Shown here: piece by piece, positions 43,103 to 52,612 of the stretch
Layout of the letters: each line of letters begins with the position of its first letter
Position numbering within the stretch: the stretch's first letter is position 1
Assembly: GCA_030725745.1 (NCBI GenBank)
Contig: JANRFH010000043.1
Span: forward strand, 1-62,757
Direction of reading: 5' to 3'
DNA: 62,757 nt
Origin: Akkermansiaceae bacterium
Lineage (GTDB): Bacteria; Verrucomicrobiota; Verrucomicrobiia; Verrucomicrobiales; Akkermansiaceae
Position numbers and translations under genes: made by a program
The notes under the pieces: generated by a model
Seen by the model: the letters and a program-made list of their open reading frames with translations, nothing else
What the model was told of the DNA's origin: nothing
Databases searched by the model: none

Positions 43103-43879
43103 TCAGGCCAACCAATCCGCTGGATCCACTCCGTAAAAGCCCTTCATTTCCTCGTAAAGCTCAGGCCGCTTTTTCTTCAACTGCCGGGGCTTCTCGAAAA
43201 AAGTCTCTGTGGCAACCGCAAAAAACTCAGCGGGATTCGTCGCCCCATATTCGTCGATCAAAGTCCGCCTTCCGGCTTCCACCTCTTTGAGGAAATCCGA
43301 ATAGTTCTCCCGAAAAACCCTACCCCATGAGCGGTAGGCCTCGCGGCTGGGCAAGCCGGGTGCACCGTCGGTATCGCCATCCTCATGATCCAGCTGGTGG
43401 GCGAATTCATGGAAGGTAACATTGCGCGCGTCATGAATATTTCTCGCCCCCTGCTCGACCGAATCCCATGCGAGTATCACCGTCCCAGTCTCCCAAGATT
43501 CCCCCAACCGATGAACTTCGCCCTCGGTGACAATCCCCAGAGCATCCCTGCTTTTCTGCACAGAGCTAAAGGTCGTGGGATAGAGATACACATTCCTCAG
43601 CTCAGGATACGGCTCACCATCGCGGTGCAGCACCAGCATGCACGCCTGGGCGGCAACAGTCAGCACCATGCCTTCGGTGAGTTCCAGACCATTGCAGCCC
43701 TCGAAGCGCGTCGAGCCGATGAAATGAGCAATCCGTTCATGCAAACATAATTTCACCTCATCCGGAAGTCGTGAATACAGGGGCACATTGGCGACGAGCA
43801 GATCTCGCCACTCATCTTTGAAGACCTCTTCTACCTGATCCGCCTCGGAAAAAATTTTCGTAATTAGATCCCAGATCAT
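43103..43879 (-). CDS. mtfA: MtfA-family zinc peptidase
   Basis: The 258-aa protein carries the metallopeptidase site HEFAHQLDHEDGDTDGAPGL (His157, Glu158, His161) and a downstream Glu in EFFAVATETFFE as third zinc ligand. The whole length follows MtfA (formerly YeeI) of E. coli, which binds the Mlc repressor and so affects the glucose PTS, and has aminopeptidase activity. No Mlc or PTS gene is in view, so the regulatory role is not implied. ATG 43879 gives the family-typical N-terminus. Confidence 0.9.
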   Translation of the reverse strand: MIWDLITKIFSEADQVEEVFKDEWRDLLVANVPLYSRLPDEVKLCLHERIAHFIGSTRFEGCNGLELTEGMVLTVAAQACMLVLHRDGEPYPELRNVYLYPTTFSSVQKSRDALGIVTEGEVHRLGESWETGTVILAWDSVEQGARNIHDARNVTFHEFAHQLDHEDGDTDGAPGLPSREAYRSWGRVFRENYSDFLKEVEAGRRTLIDEYGATNPAEFFAVATETFFEKPRQLKKKRPELYEEMKGFYGVDPADWLA

Positions 43880-44016
43880 CTCCCTGAGCTTGCTGTATAA
43901 GCCTCTGACACAAAGAAAAAAACCACACTCATTGAACAGAAGGCACCTCCGACAAAAACGAAAAAGTTTCCTATTTCCCTCCGAAGGTTCCGGGCACTAG
44001 AATCATCGCAGAAATC

Positions 44017-45804
44017 ATGAAACCCATACATCTCCTTTTCCTCTCACTGGCATCTTGCATGTCGCTTCTCTCCGCCGCCGAGCGCCCAAACATCGTCTTC
44101 GTCATCACCGATGACCAAGGCTACGGTGACCTCGCCTGCAACGGCCACCCATACGTCAAGACACCCGCCATAGATAAACTCCACTCCGAGTCCGTCGTCC
44201 TCGATGACTATCACGTCGCCCCGACCTGCTCGCCCACCCGCTGCGGCCTGCTCACCGGTCATTGGACAAACCGCACCGGCGTCTGGCACACCGTAAACGG
44301 TCGCTCCATGCTCCGTGAAAACGAGATCACCATCGCCACTCTCCTCAAAGACAATGGCTACACCACCGGCATGTTCGGAAAATGGCACCTTGGGGATAAC
44401 TACCCCTACCGCCCCGAAGACCGCGGCTTCGATGAGGTTTACAAACACGGCGGCGGCGGAGTCGGCCAGACACCAGACCTGTGGAACAACAACTACTTTG
44501 ACGGCCGCTACTTCCACAACGGTGAGATCGTGGATGCGAAAGTCTTCTGCACCGATGTCTTCTTCGATTACGGAATCAAATTCATCAAGGATAGCGCTGC
44601 TGCGAAGAAGCCCTTCTTCGCCTATATCGCTACCAACGCCCCGCACGGCCCGCTTCACTGCCCACAGGAATACATGGACATGTATCCGGGCAAAACCGCC
44701 AAGGAACAGGCCTTCTACGGCATGGTCACAAATGTCGATGACAACGTCGCCCGAACCCGCAAAATCCTCGATGAGCTCGGCATCGCTGACAACACCATCT
44801 TCATTTTCACCACAGACAACGGCACTGCCTTCGGCAAGGACATCTACAACGCCGGCATGCGCGATGGAAAAGGTAGCCCATACGATGGCGGACACCGCGT
44901 GCCATTCATGATGTATTGGCCAAATGGAGAACTGACCGTTCAGAAATCCGTGAAAACCCTCACCGCTTTCGTAGATATCGTCCCCACCCTACTCGACCTC
45001 ACCGGATCGGAAAAAATCCCCGCAGATCTCAAGTTCGACGGGAAATCCATCAAGGAACTCATCTACAAAGGCGACTCCACCGACTGGCCTGCCCGCTACC
45101 TCATCACCGACTCCCAGCGCGTCCGCGACCCTATCAAATGGAAGGATTCATCCGTGATGTCGGAGCAATGGCGCCTTATTAATGGCGAGGAGCTCTATGA
45201 TATCGATAAAGATCCCGGACAGAAAAACGATGTCGCCGCCGCCCACCCTGAGCAAGTTCAGGCGATGCGTAAGTTCTACGACGACTGGTGGGCAGAGCTC
45301 GAGCCGACCTTTTCGCAGACCACCGAGATCTATCTTGGGCATCCAGACGCACCAATCGTTTCCATGACCGGACACGATTGGATCCAAGAGCAACTCCCAC
45401 CCTGGAACCAAGGCCACATCCGCCGTGATGCCGAAACAGATGACGGAGTACACGAAGGCCACTGGGCGGTGAAAGCCGTTGAGGCAGGCAACTACACCTT
45501 CGAGATGCGCCGCTGGCCCGCGGAAGCAGATGAACCCATCACAGCTGGACTCCCGGGGCTTCCGAACGTCCCCGGTGGCGATAAGGCCTTTAGCACGACC
45601 CCAGGAACAGCCTTCCCCTTCACCAAAGCCACCCTCCGCATCGATGGAAAAGACATCGCGACCCAACCCATTCCAGATGGAGCGACCCATGTCACATTCA
45701 CTGCGGAACTCAGCAAAGGCTCCCACGAACTCTCCCCAGTTTTCATAACCGAAGACGGCAAGGAAGTCGGAGCCTACTACCTCATTGTAGCACCTGCTGA
45801 GTAG
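44017..45804 (+). CDS. Exported sulfatase (S1 family, Cys type)
   Basis: Hydrolyses sulfate esters, here probably on algal or host polysaccharide. A signal peptide (IHLLFLSLASCMSLLSAAE) precedes FVITDDQGYGDLACNG (metal-binding Asp pair), CSPTR with Cys71 that needs conversion to formylglycine, GKWHLGDNYPYRPEDRGFDE, NAPHGPLHCPQEY and TDNGTAFGKD. The C-terminal 130 residues after the catalytic domain hold a beta-rich part (YTFEMRRWPAEADEPITAGL). An FGE-like gene at 18664 is broken, so activation must rely on a maturase elsewhere. Length 595 aa fits arylsulfatase A-like proteins. Confidence 0.93.
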   Translation: MKPIHLLFLSLASCMSLLSAAERPNIVFVITDDQGYGDLACNGHPYVKTPAIDKLHSESVVLDDYHVAPTCSPTRCGLLTGHWTNRTGVWHTVNGRSMLRENEITIATLLKDNGYTTGMFGKWHLGDNYPYRPEDRGFDEVYKHGGGGVGQTPDLWNNNYFDGRYFHNGEIVDAKVFCTDVFFDYGIKFIKDSAAAKKPFFAYIATNAPHGPLHCPQEYMDMYPGKTAKEQAFYGMVTNVDDNVARTRKILDELGIADNTIFIFTTDNGTAFGKDIYNAGMRDGKGSPYDGGHRVPFMMYWPNGELTVQKSVKTLTAFVDIVPTLLDLTGSEKIPADLKFDGKSIKELIYKGDSTDWPARYLITDSQRVRDPIKWKDSSVMSEQWRLINGEELYDIDKDPGQKNDVAAAHPEQVQAMRKFYDDWWAELEPTFSQTTEIYLGHPDAPIVSMTGHDWIQEQLPPWNQGHIRRDAETDDGVHEGHWAVKAVEAGNYTFEMRRWPAEADEPITAGLPGLPNVPGGDKAFSTTPGTAFPFTKATLRIDGKDIATQPIPDGATHVTFTAELSKGSHELSPVFITEDGKEVGAYYLIVAPAE

Positions 45805-45827
45805 TCTTTGGAAATACTAGCCACCTA

Positions 45828-46763
45828 CTACGGTGTCACAGGGCTGACATTCTCTACCAAGAAAACACAATCTTGGTAGTCCCCATTCTGCGCCTCCTCA
45901 AATCCTAAGAGAAATGCGTCGGTCAGAGGTCTTCCTTGAAATTCCTTCACTTCGTAAACCCTCGCCTTGTGCTTGATCTTAGCCTTCGAGGGAAATGCCG
46001 GATCCGTGCTTGAGACAAACTTGTGCCCTTCCGAGTAAAAGGAAAACATGCCGTCCGGCGCGGCTTTCTCGATGTAACCTTTTCCTGACTTCATTTCAGG
46101 AAAAAGGCACTGGTGGTTATCGGGAAATTCATTCGAATCCGCTAGATCGAGCCACTTCTCCGTCTTACCGCCCTCCGAAATGATTCCAAAGGGCAAATCT
46201 CCGGTCGGAGAAAACCTAGCCACCGGAGTGACCCGTATCATCTTCCCTGCTATCCCACGGAAGTGTGAAAGCGCGAGGCTATCGCCAAGCCGATCCTCCT
46301 CCGTTGACATGTGGAGCTCAGTGCCTCCTACATCGATTTTCAACCCTAGCGCATCAGCTATCTCCGCTAGCGGCGGCTCGTTCTTCCCTTCAAAGGCTTC
46401 CAGAGCAATCCCTTCGAGCGGCACCGATTGCCCCCCGATCTCCAGAACCGCCGAGTATCTCCCTTTCCCTTTTTCGGGGTTCAGGGAAACCTTCATCACC
46501 GCATTCTCACCAGATCCGATCAACATAGCCTCTGGCACGATCTCAAACCACCGGGCATCCTTTCCTGTAACCACCGCATCCAATTCCAGTTCTTTACCGG
46601 AAACGTTTTTCAACATCAGAGAAAAACCCTGTGACTCCTGACCCTTCACAGCGCTAACGGATAACATTTCACCGGAAAAAACCGGATTCGACAGCAGCAG
46701 ATCCTCAGCGTGGCAAAATAGAGGAAACCCGAAGAGCAAGAGGACTCGGCAGTGGTTCAACAT
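45828..46763 (-). CDS. Exported protein with an Ig-like N-terminal domain, function unknown
   Basis: The 311-aa product has a signal peptide (MLNHCRVLLLFGFPLFCHAE) from ATG 46763. Residues of about 30-120 form a beta-sandwich (GFSLMLKNVSGKELELDAVV; VMKVSLNPEKGKGRYSAVLE) like DUF1573/Ig-type domains. The C-terminal part contains CLFPEMKSGKGYIEKAA and HKARVYEVKEFQGRPLTDAF, which reads like a PA14- or 3-keto-hydrolase-type module. Not recognised as a known family. Convergent with the sulfatase gene, 23 bases apart. Confidence 0.68.
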   Translation of the reverse strand: MLNHCRVLLLFGFPLFCHAEDLLLSNPVFSGEMLSVSAVKGQESQGFSLMLKNVSGKELELDAVVTGKDARWFEIVPEAMLIGSGENAVMKVSLNPEKGKGRYSAVLEIGGQSVPLEGIALEAFEGKNEPPLAEIADALGLKIDVGGTELHMSTEEDRLGDSLALSHFRGIAGKMIRVTPVARFSPTGDLPFGIISEGGKTEKWLDLADSNEFPDNHQCLFPEMKSGKGYIEKAAPDGMFSFYSEGHKFVSSTDPAFPSKAKIKHKARVYEVKEFQGRPLTDAFLLGFEEAQNGDYQDCVFLVENVSPVTP

Positions 46764-46932
46764 GTGTTCGAAATATTCCCCCGGCAGCCTACCCGCAAAT
46801 AAATAACGGAAATCCTTCGCTCCCACGCGATCACGTAATAGCGAATTTTGCAGAATATCCTATAAACAGTAATTCTAACGCCCATTGGAATTCAATTTTT
46901 GCTTACAAAATACCCAAAACCCACAGCCAGCC

Positions 46933-48030
46933 ATGTCACCCAGCCAATTCGAAGTCCCCGAAATTGCTACCGTAGCAGCATTACTACCTGCTTTCGAAAT
47001 AGAGCATCTCATTGCCCAAGGCGAGGTGGCTGCGATTTACAAGGCTCGTCAGATCTCACTCGATCGTGACGTCGCAATCAAAATTCTTCCTCGTGAGCGC
47101 GGAAACGATCCCCTCTACCGCAGTTCTTTCGAGGCTGAGGCCAAAGCCATGGCAAGCCTCAGCCATGCAAATCTCATCCGGGTGTTCGATTCCGGTGAAG
47201 TAGACGGACTCCTCTACATGGTCATGGAATATGTGCCGGGCAAATCTCTCCACCATTCCGCACACGGAAAGGCTATCGACCCCAAGCAAGCCGTCGGAAT
47301 CATCCTCACTGCTTGCGAGGGTCTTGCACATGCCCACGAAAACGGAATCATCCATCGCGACATTAGGCAAAACAACATTCTCCTTACCCCGGATGCTCAG
47401 CCCAAAATCGGCGATTTCGGCCTTGTGCTGCGCAGCGCACCCACTGCCACTTCACCTTACCTAGCACCAGAAATCGCCAGCTACCCGGAACATGTAAACG
47501 CGCAAACCGACATTTACGCAATCGGCATGGTGCTCAGTGAATTGCTCACTGGAACAACAGCTGGAACTGAAGAATTCGAAACAGCCATCATTCCCGACAC
47601 GAAACTGGCTACCATCTGCCGCAAGGCCACCCATGAAGAGCCTACCGAGCGCTATCAAGACACTGCTTCTTTTTCCCAAGAGCTCAATCTCTGGAATACC
47701 GCAAAACCCGTCAGAACCCTGACCACCTCATTGCCTCCGAGGTCGCACCACCCTTCACTCGCCAAAAAGCCGACTAAGTATGTAGCGAAAGCTCCTTCCG
47801 AGAGCTGGGCTCTTCTGAGAAACTGTGCACTTATCGCCGCTCTTTTTTGCGCCATTCACCTCATGTGGGGATTGTATCAGAACAAACAGGAAAACCTTGC
47901 ACACCTCCAGCAGGAACAGGACTCAAAGCACCCGACCATAAGAATCAGCTATCTTGATACAGAGTCCGACGCAGATCGCACCTCATCCCAAGGCCTCGGC
48001 TCAGCCCTTGCCTCCACGAACATCGATTGA
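46933..48030 (+). CDS. Membrane-anchored Ser/Thr protein kinase
   Basis: The 365-aa protein has a Hanks-type kinase domain (about 20-285): a degenerate glycine loop (IAQGEVAAIY), VAIKILP with Lys50, a helix-C Glu near 68-70, catalytic loop HRDIRQNN (Asp143; Arg145 in the place of the usual Lys), DFG 161-163 and APE 178-180. The substrate-side loop is short (GLVLRSAPTATSPYLAPE). One transmembrane helix near 310 (LIAALFCAIHLMWGLY) places a short tail outside. Target unknown. I start at ATG 46933, as a longer frame adds no kinase sequence. Activity may be reduced by the loop changes. Confidence 0.88.
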   Translation: MSPSQFEVPEIATVAALLPAFEIEHLIAQGEVAAIYKARQISLDRDVAIKILPRERGNDPLYRSSFEAEAKAMASLSHANLIRVFDSGEVDGLLYMVMEYVPGKSLHHSAHGKAIDPKQAVGIILTACEGLAHAHENGIIHRDIRQNNILLTPDAQPKIGDFGLVLRSAPTATSPYLAPEIASYPEHVNAQTDIYAIGMVLSELLTGTTAGTEEFETAIIPDTKLATICRKATHEEPTERYQDTASFSQELNLWNTAKPVRTLTTSLPPRSHHPSLAKKPTKYVAKAPSESWALLRNCALIAALFCAIHLMWGLYQNKQENLAHLQQEQDSKHPTIRISYLDTESDADRTSSQGLGSALASTNID

Positions 48031-48042
48031 AACAAAAAGCGT

Positions 48043-48897
48043 TTAGGCTGTATTCGCCTGAAGACGGCACTCCAGCTCAGTAAGATTATCCTCAATAGCG
48101 ATCAGATAGGGGTTTGGCATCCCTTCGGGTGAAAGATAATGATAAACACCCTCGGTCTCACCTTCTAACAAAGGCTGGACGAAATTTTCCCAAAAACCAG
48201 CGGTCATTCCTAGTAGCTGTTCGAGGCTCTGATAAGGGCGCTGCTCTGGGGGAACATTTTCGTGCTCAAAGGCCTCCACAAACTCCATATACAGTCTCGG
48301 CAGTTTCTCTAGGTAATCGGCAGCACTCATTTGTGCGAGGTAGTCTGCCGTAACAAGAAGCAGCGCGATTTGCCGTGCCTCTTCTCGCTGGAAAGTAACG
48401 TCTGCTATTCTGTTCCGCGGCCCAGTGCATGAGATCGCACAACAGATGTCTTCGATCTTAGAAGCTGACATACCAGTGGCACTCAGATACTTGCTGGCAA
48501 AATTACAGCTGCGCTTCTCGTGGACGAAGGTGTATTTCGCCCCAGTCCCGGTATTGTCCCCAGTTTCCTTCAGGAAGCCAGTGTCGTGCAACAACGCCGA
48601 AAGGATCGCCAGTTCCCAGTCATCCACCCCGAGCTCCGGTTGAATGAATCTTTCACTGCGCCCTTTTAAAAGATACACCATGCACATGGTGACTTGGAGC
48701 GTGTGATCCAAGTCATGATACTCCATGTCAATCGGCTGATAGCCCGTCCAGCCTTGCTCGAACATCTTCCCTACATCTGCAACAGCTTTTTGAATCCGTG
48801 GGATAATATCATCAGCTCCAGCCACGACAAAAATCGCCGTCAAGGCCTCAGCCACAGCGCTTGGGTTTTCAGTATTGATCGCATGCGGTGCTACCAT
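48043..48897 (-). CDS. HD-domain phosphohydrolase
   Basis: The 284-aa protein has EYHDLDHTLQVTMCMVYLL with His61 and His65, and SALLHDTGFLKE with His104/Asp105, the metal-binding pairs of the HD superfamily. ISCTGPRNRI follows. The rest is helical. These proteins cleave phosphoester bonds of nucleotides or cyclic nucleotides; without a GYP motif it is not a c-di-GMP phosphodiesterase of the HD-GYP type. It converges on the kinase gene, 12 bases apart. Confidence 0.85.
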   Translation of the reverse strand: MVAPHAINTENPSAVAEALTAIFVVAGADDIIPRIQKAVADVGKMFEQGWTGYQPIDMEYHDLDHTLQVTMCMVYLLKGRSERFIQPELGVDDWELAILSALLHDTGFLKETGDNTGTGAKYTFVHEKRSCNFASKYLSATGMSASKIEDICCAISCTGPRNRIADVTFQREEARQIALLLVTADYLAQMSAADYLEKLPRLYMEFVEAFEHENVPPEQRPYQSLEQLLGMTAGFWENFVQPLLEGETEGVYHYLSPEGMPNPYLIAIEDNLTELECRLQANTA

Positions 48898-49003
48898 GCA
48901 AGCGCCATTCTAGGAGCGAATCGCCTCACAGCAAGCTCATACATGTATTTGTTAGGATCGAAAAAAGCGTGAATTTGTCCCCAACTCTGTTTGAGTCGAT
49001 CCG

Positions 49004-49393
49004 ATGAATTCGAGAAATGAAAACAACGCCGCTAACGGAACCAATAACCCGTTCGATGCCCTTTCCGGACTCGGCGATCTACCGGTTGGGGAGCAAGACG
49101 CCCCGCTCCCCCCAATAAAAACTACCAAGCGTGGCCAGAAAAACACCGACAGAGGGCGCGTCGACATCATCCGCCAAACAGCTCATCGTGGCGGTAAGGG
49201 TGTTACGGTAGCCAAGAATTTCAAAGGCATCTCCATGGTGGAAAAACAAGAATTGATGAAGAAGATGCAAAAAGCATGTGGCTCAGGCGGAACGCTCAAA
49301 GACGGCTGCATCGAAATCCAAGGAGACAAACGTGAGGAAATGAAACGCATACTCACCGAGGCCGGCTTCAAGCCCGTCTTTGCGGGCGGATGA
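49004..49393 (+). CDS. yciH: SUI1/eIF1-like translation factor (YciH)
   Basis: The 129-aa protein has a disordered N-terminus (NENNAANGTNNPFDALSGLG), a linker and a C-terminal SUI1 domain: GGKGVTVAKNFKGIS, ACGSGGTLKDGCIEIQGDKR, and ILTEAGFKPVFAGG. eIF1-like YciH in E. coli can discriminate at the start codon and acts in stress. The domain is about 75 residues, as usual. It lies 51 bases before the oxidoreductase gene and may be in its transcript. Confidence 0.92.
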   Translation: MNSRNENNAANGTNNPFDALSGLGDLPVGEQDAPLPPIKTTKRGQKNTDRGRVDIIRQTAHRGGKGVTVAKNFKGISMVEKQELMKKMQKACGSGGTLKDGCIEIQGDKREEMKRILTEAGFKPVFAGG

Positions 49394-49444
49394 GCAAAGA
49401 GGCTTTTCTTTGCACCCAAGCCCCCTCTTGAATATATATATAAC

Positions 49445-51670
49445 GTGAGCGAATCATTCGATCCCCCGAAAACCCAGGCTGCCGGCACACCAGCCGTGCT
49501 GTCTTCGCTCAAGCAAGTCTTCGGCAAGGCCGGAGTCGTGCGTGGGACAAAAGCGCTGTTAGAACTCAATCAGATCGGTGGCTTCGACTGCCCGAGCTGT
49601 GCATGGCCGGATCCAGATGATGATCGAGCACCTGCGGAGTTTTGTGAAAATGGAGCAAAAGCGATCGCCTCAGAGGCGATGCGCCACACAATAGGCCGGG
49701 AGTTTTTCGCCGCACATTCGGTCACCGATCTGTTGTCGCAGAGCGATGCCTGGCACGACCTGCAAGGCCGTCTTACCGAGCCGGTGTTGCTTCGCGAGGG
49801 CGCGACTCATTACGAACCGGTTTCATGGCAGGAGGCATTTGCCATCATCGCCGAAGAACTGAGTGCCCTTGCCTCTCCGGACGAAGCGGTGTTTTACACT
49901 TCCGGCCGTGCCAGCAACGAGGCGGCGTTTCTCTACCAACTCTTCGTCCGCGCCTACGGCACCAATAACCTACCGGATTGCTCGAACATGTGCCATGAGT
50001 CCAGTGGTCTAGCGATGAATGAAGCTATCGGCGTCGGCAAAGGCACGGTCACACTCGATGATTTTCTCGAAGCGGATGTCATTCTCTGCATCGGCCAGAA
50101 CCCCGGTACCAACCACCCGCGCATGCTCTCCACTCTGGAAGCGGCAGTCAAAAAGGGTGCTAAAATCGTCGCAGTCAATCCGCTCAAAGAAGCTGGGTTA
50201 ATAGGCTTCGCCCACCCACAGCATGTCAGCGGATTGTTAGGAAAATCCACGCCTCTCGCCTCCACCTATCTCCAAGTAAAAGTCAATGGAGACATGGCTC
50301 TCATACGTGGCCTAGCCAAGGTCTTGGTGGAAAAAGATGCAGTCGATCACGACTTCATCCGCACACATAGCCACGGCTTTCAGGAATACCTCGCTGTGCT
50401 CGATACCGCCTCATGGCCGGAGATCGAAGCGATGTCTGGAATTCCCCAAGAAGAAATCCGCTCTCTCGCAGAAACGGTCGCCGCACGAGATAAACGCCTG
50501 ATCACCTGCTGGGCGATGGGGCTCACTCAGCACCGCAATGCTGTCGCCACTATCCGCGAGGTGGTGAACCTTCATGTCTTGTTAGGTGCCATCGGTCGCC
50601 CCGGCGCGGGGCTCTGCCCGGTGCGCGGACACAGCAACGTGCAAGGTGACCGTACCATGGGCATCTTCGAAAAAATGCCGGAGGCATTCCTCGCTACCCT
50701 CGAGCAACAGGCAGGCATCCCAATCCCGCGCGAGCATGGCTTTGACACCGTGGAGTCCATACTCGCCATGCACAATGGTCGTGCGAAGTTCTTCTTCGGT
50801 CTCGGTGGAAATTTCGCACAAGCCACTCCGGACAGTGCCTTCACCGCCGAGGCACTGCGCAAGTGCAGCCTCACTTGCCATGTCTCCACCAAGCTCAACC
50901 GCAGCCACCTGATCACCGGGAAACGCGCACTCATCCTCCCCTGCCTCGGCCGCAGCGAATCCGACTCCGGACGTTTCATCACCACAGAGAACTCGATGGG
51001 CGTCGTCCAGTCATCCGAAGGAAAACTTAAGCCAGCATCAGAGCACTTACTCTCCGAAACCGATATCATCGCCCGCATCGCGGAGGCAACCCTTGGCGAC
51101 TGCGGAAATATCCGCTGGCGCTGGCTTGCCGAAGACTACAACCGCCTCCGCACATGGATCGAAGCCGTAGTGCCCGGCTTTGAAAACTTCAACGACCGCG
51201 CTACCCTACCCGGCGGATTCTACCTGCCGAATTCCGCTAAGGAACGCATTTGGAAAACACCGACCGCAAAGGCGAACTTCAGCAGCGCACCACTGGATTC
51301 CTACAAACCCTCCAATGGGCGTTTCCTCCTCCAAACCTTGCGCAGCCACGACCAGTTCAACACCACCATCTATGGCATGGACGATCGCTACCGAGGAATC
51401 TCCGGCATGCGAGACATCGTATTCCTAAACCCGAAAGACATGGCAGCACTAGGCGTCAATCCCGGCCAAAGGATCGATCTCACAAGCCACTGGAACGATG
51501 GCGAACGCCACCTCAAGGGCTTCCGCGCCATCCCCTACGACATGCCACGCACCATGGCAGCCGCTTATTTCCCGGAGGCGAACGTGCTGGTTCCCGTCGG
51601 CCATGTCGCGGAAGGCAGCAACACCCCGGCGAGCAAGAGCATCGAGGTCAGCATCAAGCCGTCCACCTGA
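49445..51670 (+). CDS. FdhF/YdeP-type molybdopterin oxidoreductase
   Basis: The 741-aa protein begins with IGGFDCPSCAWPDP (only two of the four Cys of a 4Fe-4S site, as in the YdeP group), then EPVSWQEAFAIIAEELSALA, NMCHESSGLAMNEAIGVGKG (with the likely Mo-ligand Cys), and IGQNPGTNHPRMLSTLE. Molybdopterin-binding segments GRPGAGLCPVRGHSNVQGDR and QTLRSHDQFNTTIYGMDDRY follow. E. coli YdeP is linked to acid resistance; other relatives act on formate. It starts with GTG at 49445. It overlaps fdhD tail to tail by 17 nt. The bis-MGD cofactor would come from FdhD. Confidence 0.9.
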   Translation: MSESFDPPKTQAAGTPAVLSSLKQVFGKAGVVRGTKALLELNQIGGFDCPSCAWPDPDDDRAPAEFCENGAKAIASEAMRHTIGREFFAAHSVTDLLSQSDAWHDLQGRLTEPVLLREGATHYEPVSWQEAFAIIAEELSALASPDEAVFYTSGRASNEAAFLYQLFVRAYGTNNLPDCSNMCHESSGLAMNEAIGVGKGTVTLDDFLEADVILCIGQNPGTNHPRMLSTLEAAVKKGAKIVAVNPLKEAGLIGFAHPQHVSGLLGKSTPLASTYLQVKVNGDMALIRGLAKVLVEKDAVDHDFIRTHSHGFQEYLAVLDTASWPEIEAMSGIPQEEIRSLAETVAARDKRLITCWAMGLTQHRNAVATIREVVNLHVLLGAIGRPGAGLCPVRGHSNVQGDRTMGIFEKMPEAFLATLEQQAGIPIPREHGFDTVESILAMHNGRAKFFFGLGGNFAQATPDSAFTAEALRKCSLTCHVSTKLNRSHLITGKRALILPCLGRSESDSGRFITTENSMGVVQSSEGKLKPASEHLLSETDIIARIAEATLGDCGNIRWRWLAEDYNRLRTWIEAVVPGFENFNDRATLPGGFYLPNSAKERIWKTPTAKANFSSAPLDSYKPSNGRFLLQTLRSHDQFNTTIYGMDDRYRGISGMRDIVFLNPKDMAALGVNPGQRIDLTSHWNDGERHLKGFRAIPYDMPRTMAAAYFPEANVLVPVGHVAEGSNTPASKSIEVSIKPST

Positions 51671-52496
51671 TCCTTGCCGCACCTGCATAGACGCGGAACT
51701 TCGGCGGGCGAAGAAATGCGACGAGACCTTGGTTCGATTCTTTCGCAAACTCCACCGCCAGCGACGATGGCGCGGAAATCGCAGCGACCAACGGAATCCC
51801 ACCTGCCAGTGCCTTTTGCATGATCTCAAATGAAACCCGACCCGAGACGAGCAGAAAACACTGTGAAAGGTCGAGCCCAGTCCGCAGCGAGTACCCTAAC
51901 ACCTTATCAACCGCGTTATGGCGTCCAATGTCTTCACACACGATCATCCGGCTGCCGTCAGATCCAAAAACCCCCACCCCATGCAGTCCTCCCGTGCGGG
52001 CGAAGGTCGTCTGGACTTCCGCCAGTAACCCAGGCGCTTCTAACAACGACTCACAGGAAAATACCGCACCATCTTGCAAAGGCGGGCGGGATGAAGTCAC
52101 CGCATCAATAGTCGCCTTCCCACAAAGCCCACAGGAAGACGCGCTGAAGACATGTCTTGTGAGCCTTGCAAAATCTACCTCAACACCGTCCTCCAGAAAC
52201 ACCAAAGCATGATTGGGACGTGATCCGATGTCGACCTTCCGAACCTGCGAGGCGGAGTCAATCACTCCTTCTGTAAGTAGAAAACCGAGCGCGAGCTCTT
52301 CGTCGCGACCGGGCGTGCGCATCGTCACAGCTACCGGATGCCCGTCTACTATGATTTGTAGAGGTTCCTCGATCACCACTTGGTCATACACCTCACTACC
52401 ATCGGCTTCGGTCGCGACCACAGTTCGATCCATGACGGTCTGTTCTTCAGGAAATTCCCTGCCATGGCTTGCTTCGATCATCCTCCCAGCATCCAT
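51654..52496 (-). CDS. fdhD: Formate dehydrogenase accessory sulfurtransferase FdhD
   Basis: FdhD passes sulfur from IscS to the molybdenum cofactor of FdhF-type enzymes. The 280-aa protein holds the redox Cys pair SSCGLCGK (Cys122, Cys125), GRDEELALGFLLTEGVI, TGGLHGVGVF, CEDIGRHNAVDKVLGY and VSGRVSFEIMQKAL, as in the family. Its 3' end overlaps that of the oxidoreductase by 17 nt, so the two are convergent and their mRNAs are complementary at the end. Start at ATG 52496. Confidence 0.95.
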   Translation of the reverse strand: MDAGRMIEASHGREFPEEQTVMDRTVVATEADGSEVYDQVVIEEPLQIIVDGHPVAVTMRTPGRDEELALGFLLTEGVIDSASQVRKVDIGSRPNHALVFLEDGVEVDFARLTRHVFSASSCGLCGKATIDAVTSSRPPLQDGAVFSCESLLEAPGLLAEVQTTFARTGGLHGVGVFGSDGSRMIVCEDIGRHNAVDKVLGYSLRTGLDLSQCFLLVSGRVSFEIMQKALAGGIPLVAAISAPSSLAVEFAKESNQGLVAFLRPPKFRVYAGAARIRWTA

Positions 52497-52612
52497 CAAA
52501 TGGAGCCGTGGGCAAATGTGTTATCCCACAAATCTGGAGAGACTCAAAAAACCCGATGCGTCCCATGAACGGGTTTGACAGCCTGCATTCTAGCACCATG
52601 TATGGGCTGCGT

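Noticed and set aside
48043-48897. c-di-GMP phosphodiesterase of the HD-GYP class
   Set aside because: The GYP motif is missing; only the HD metal pairs are present.
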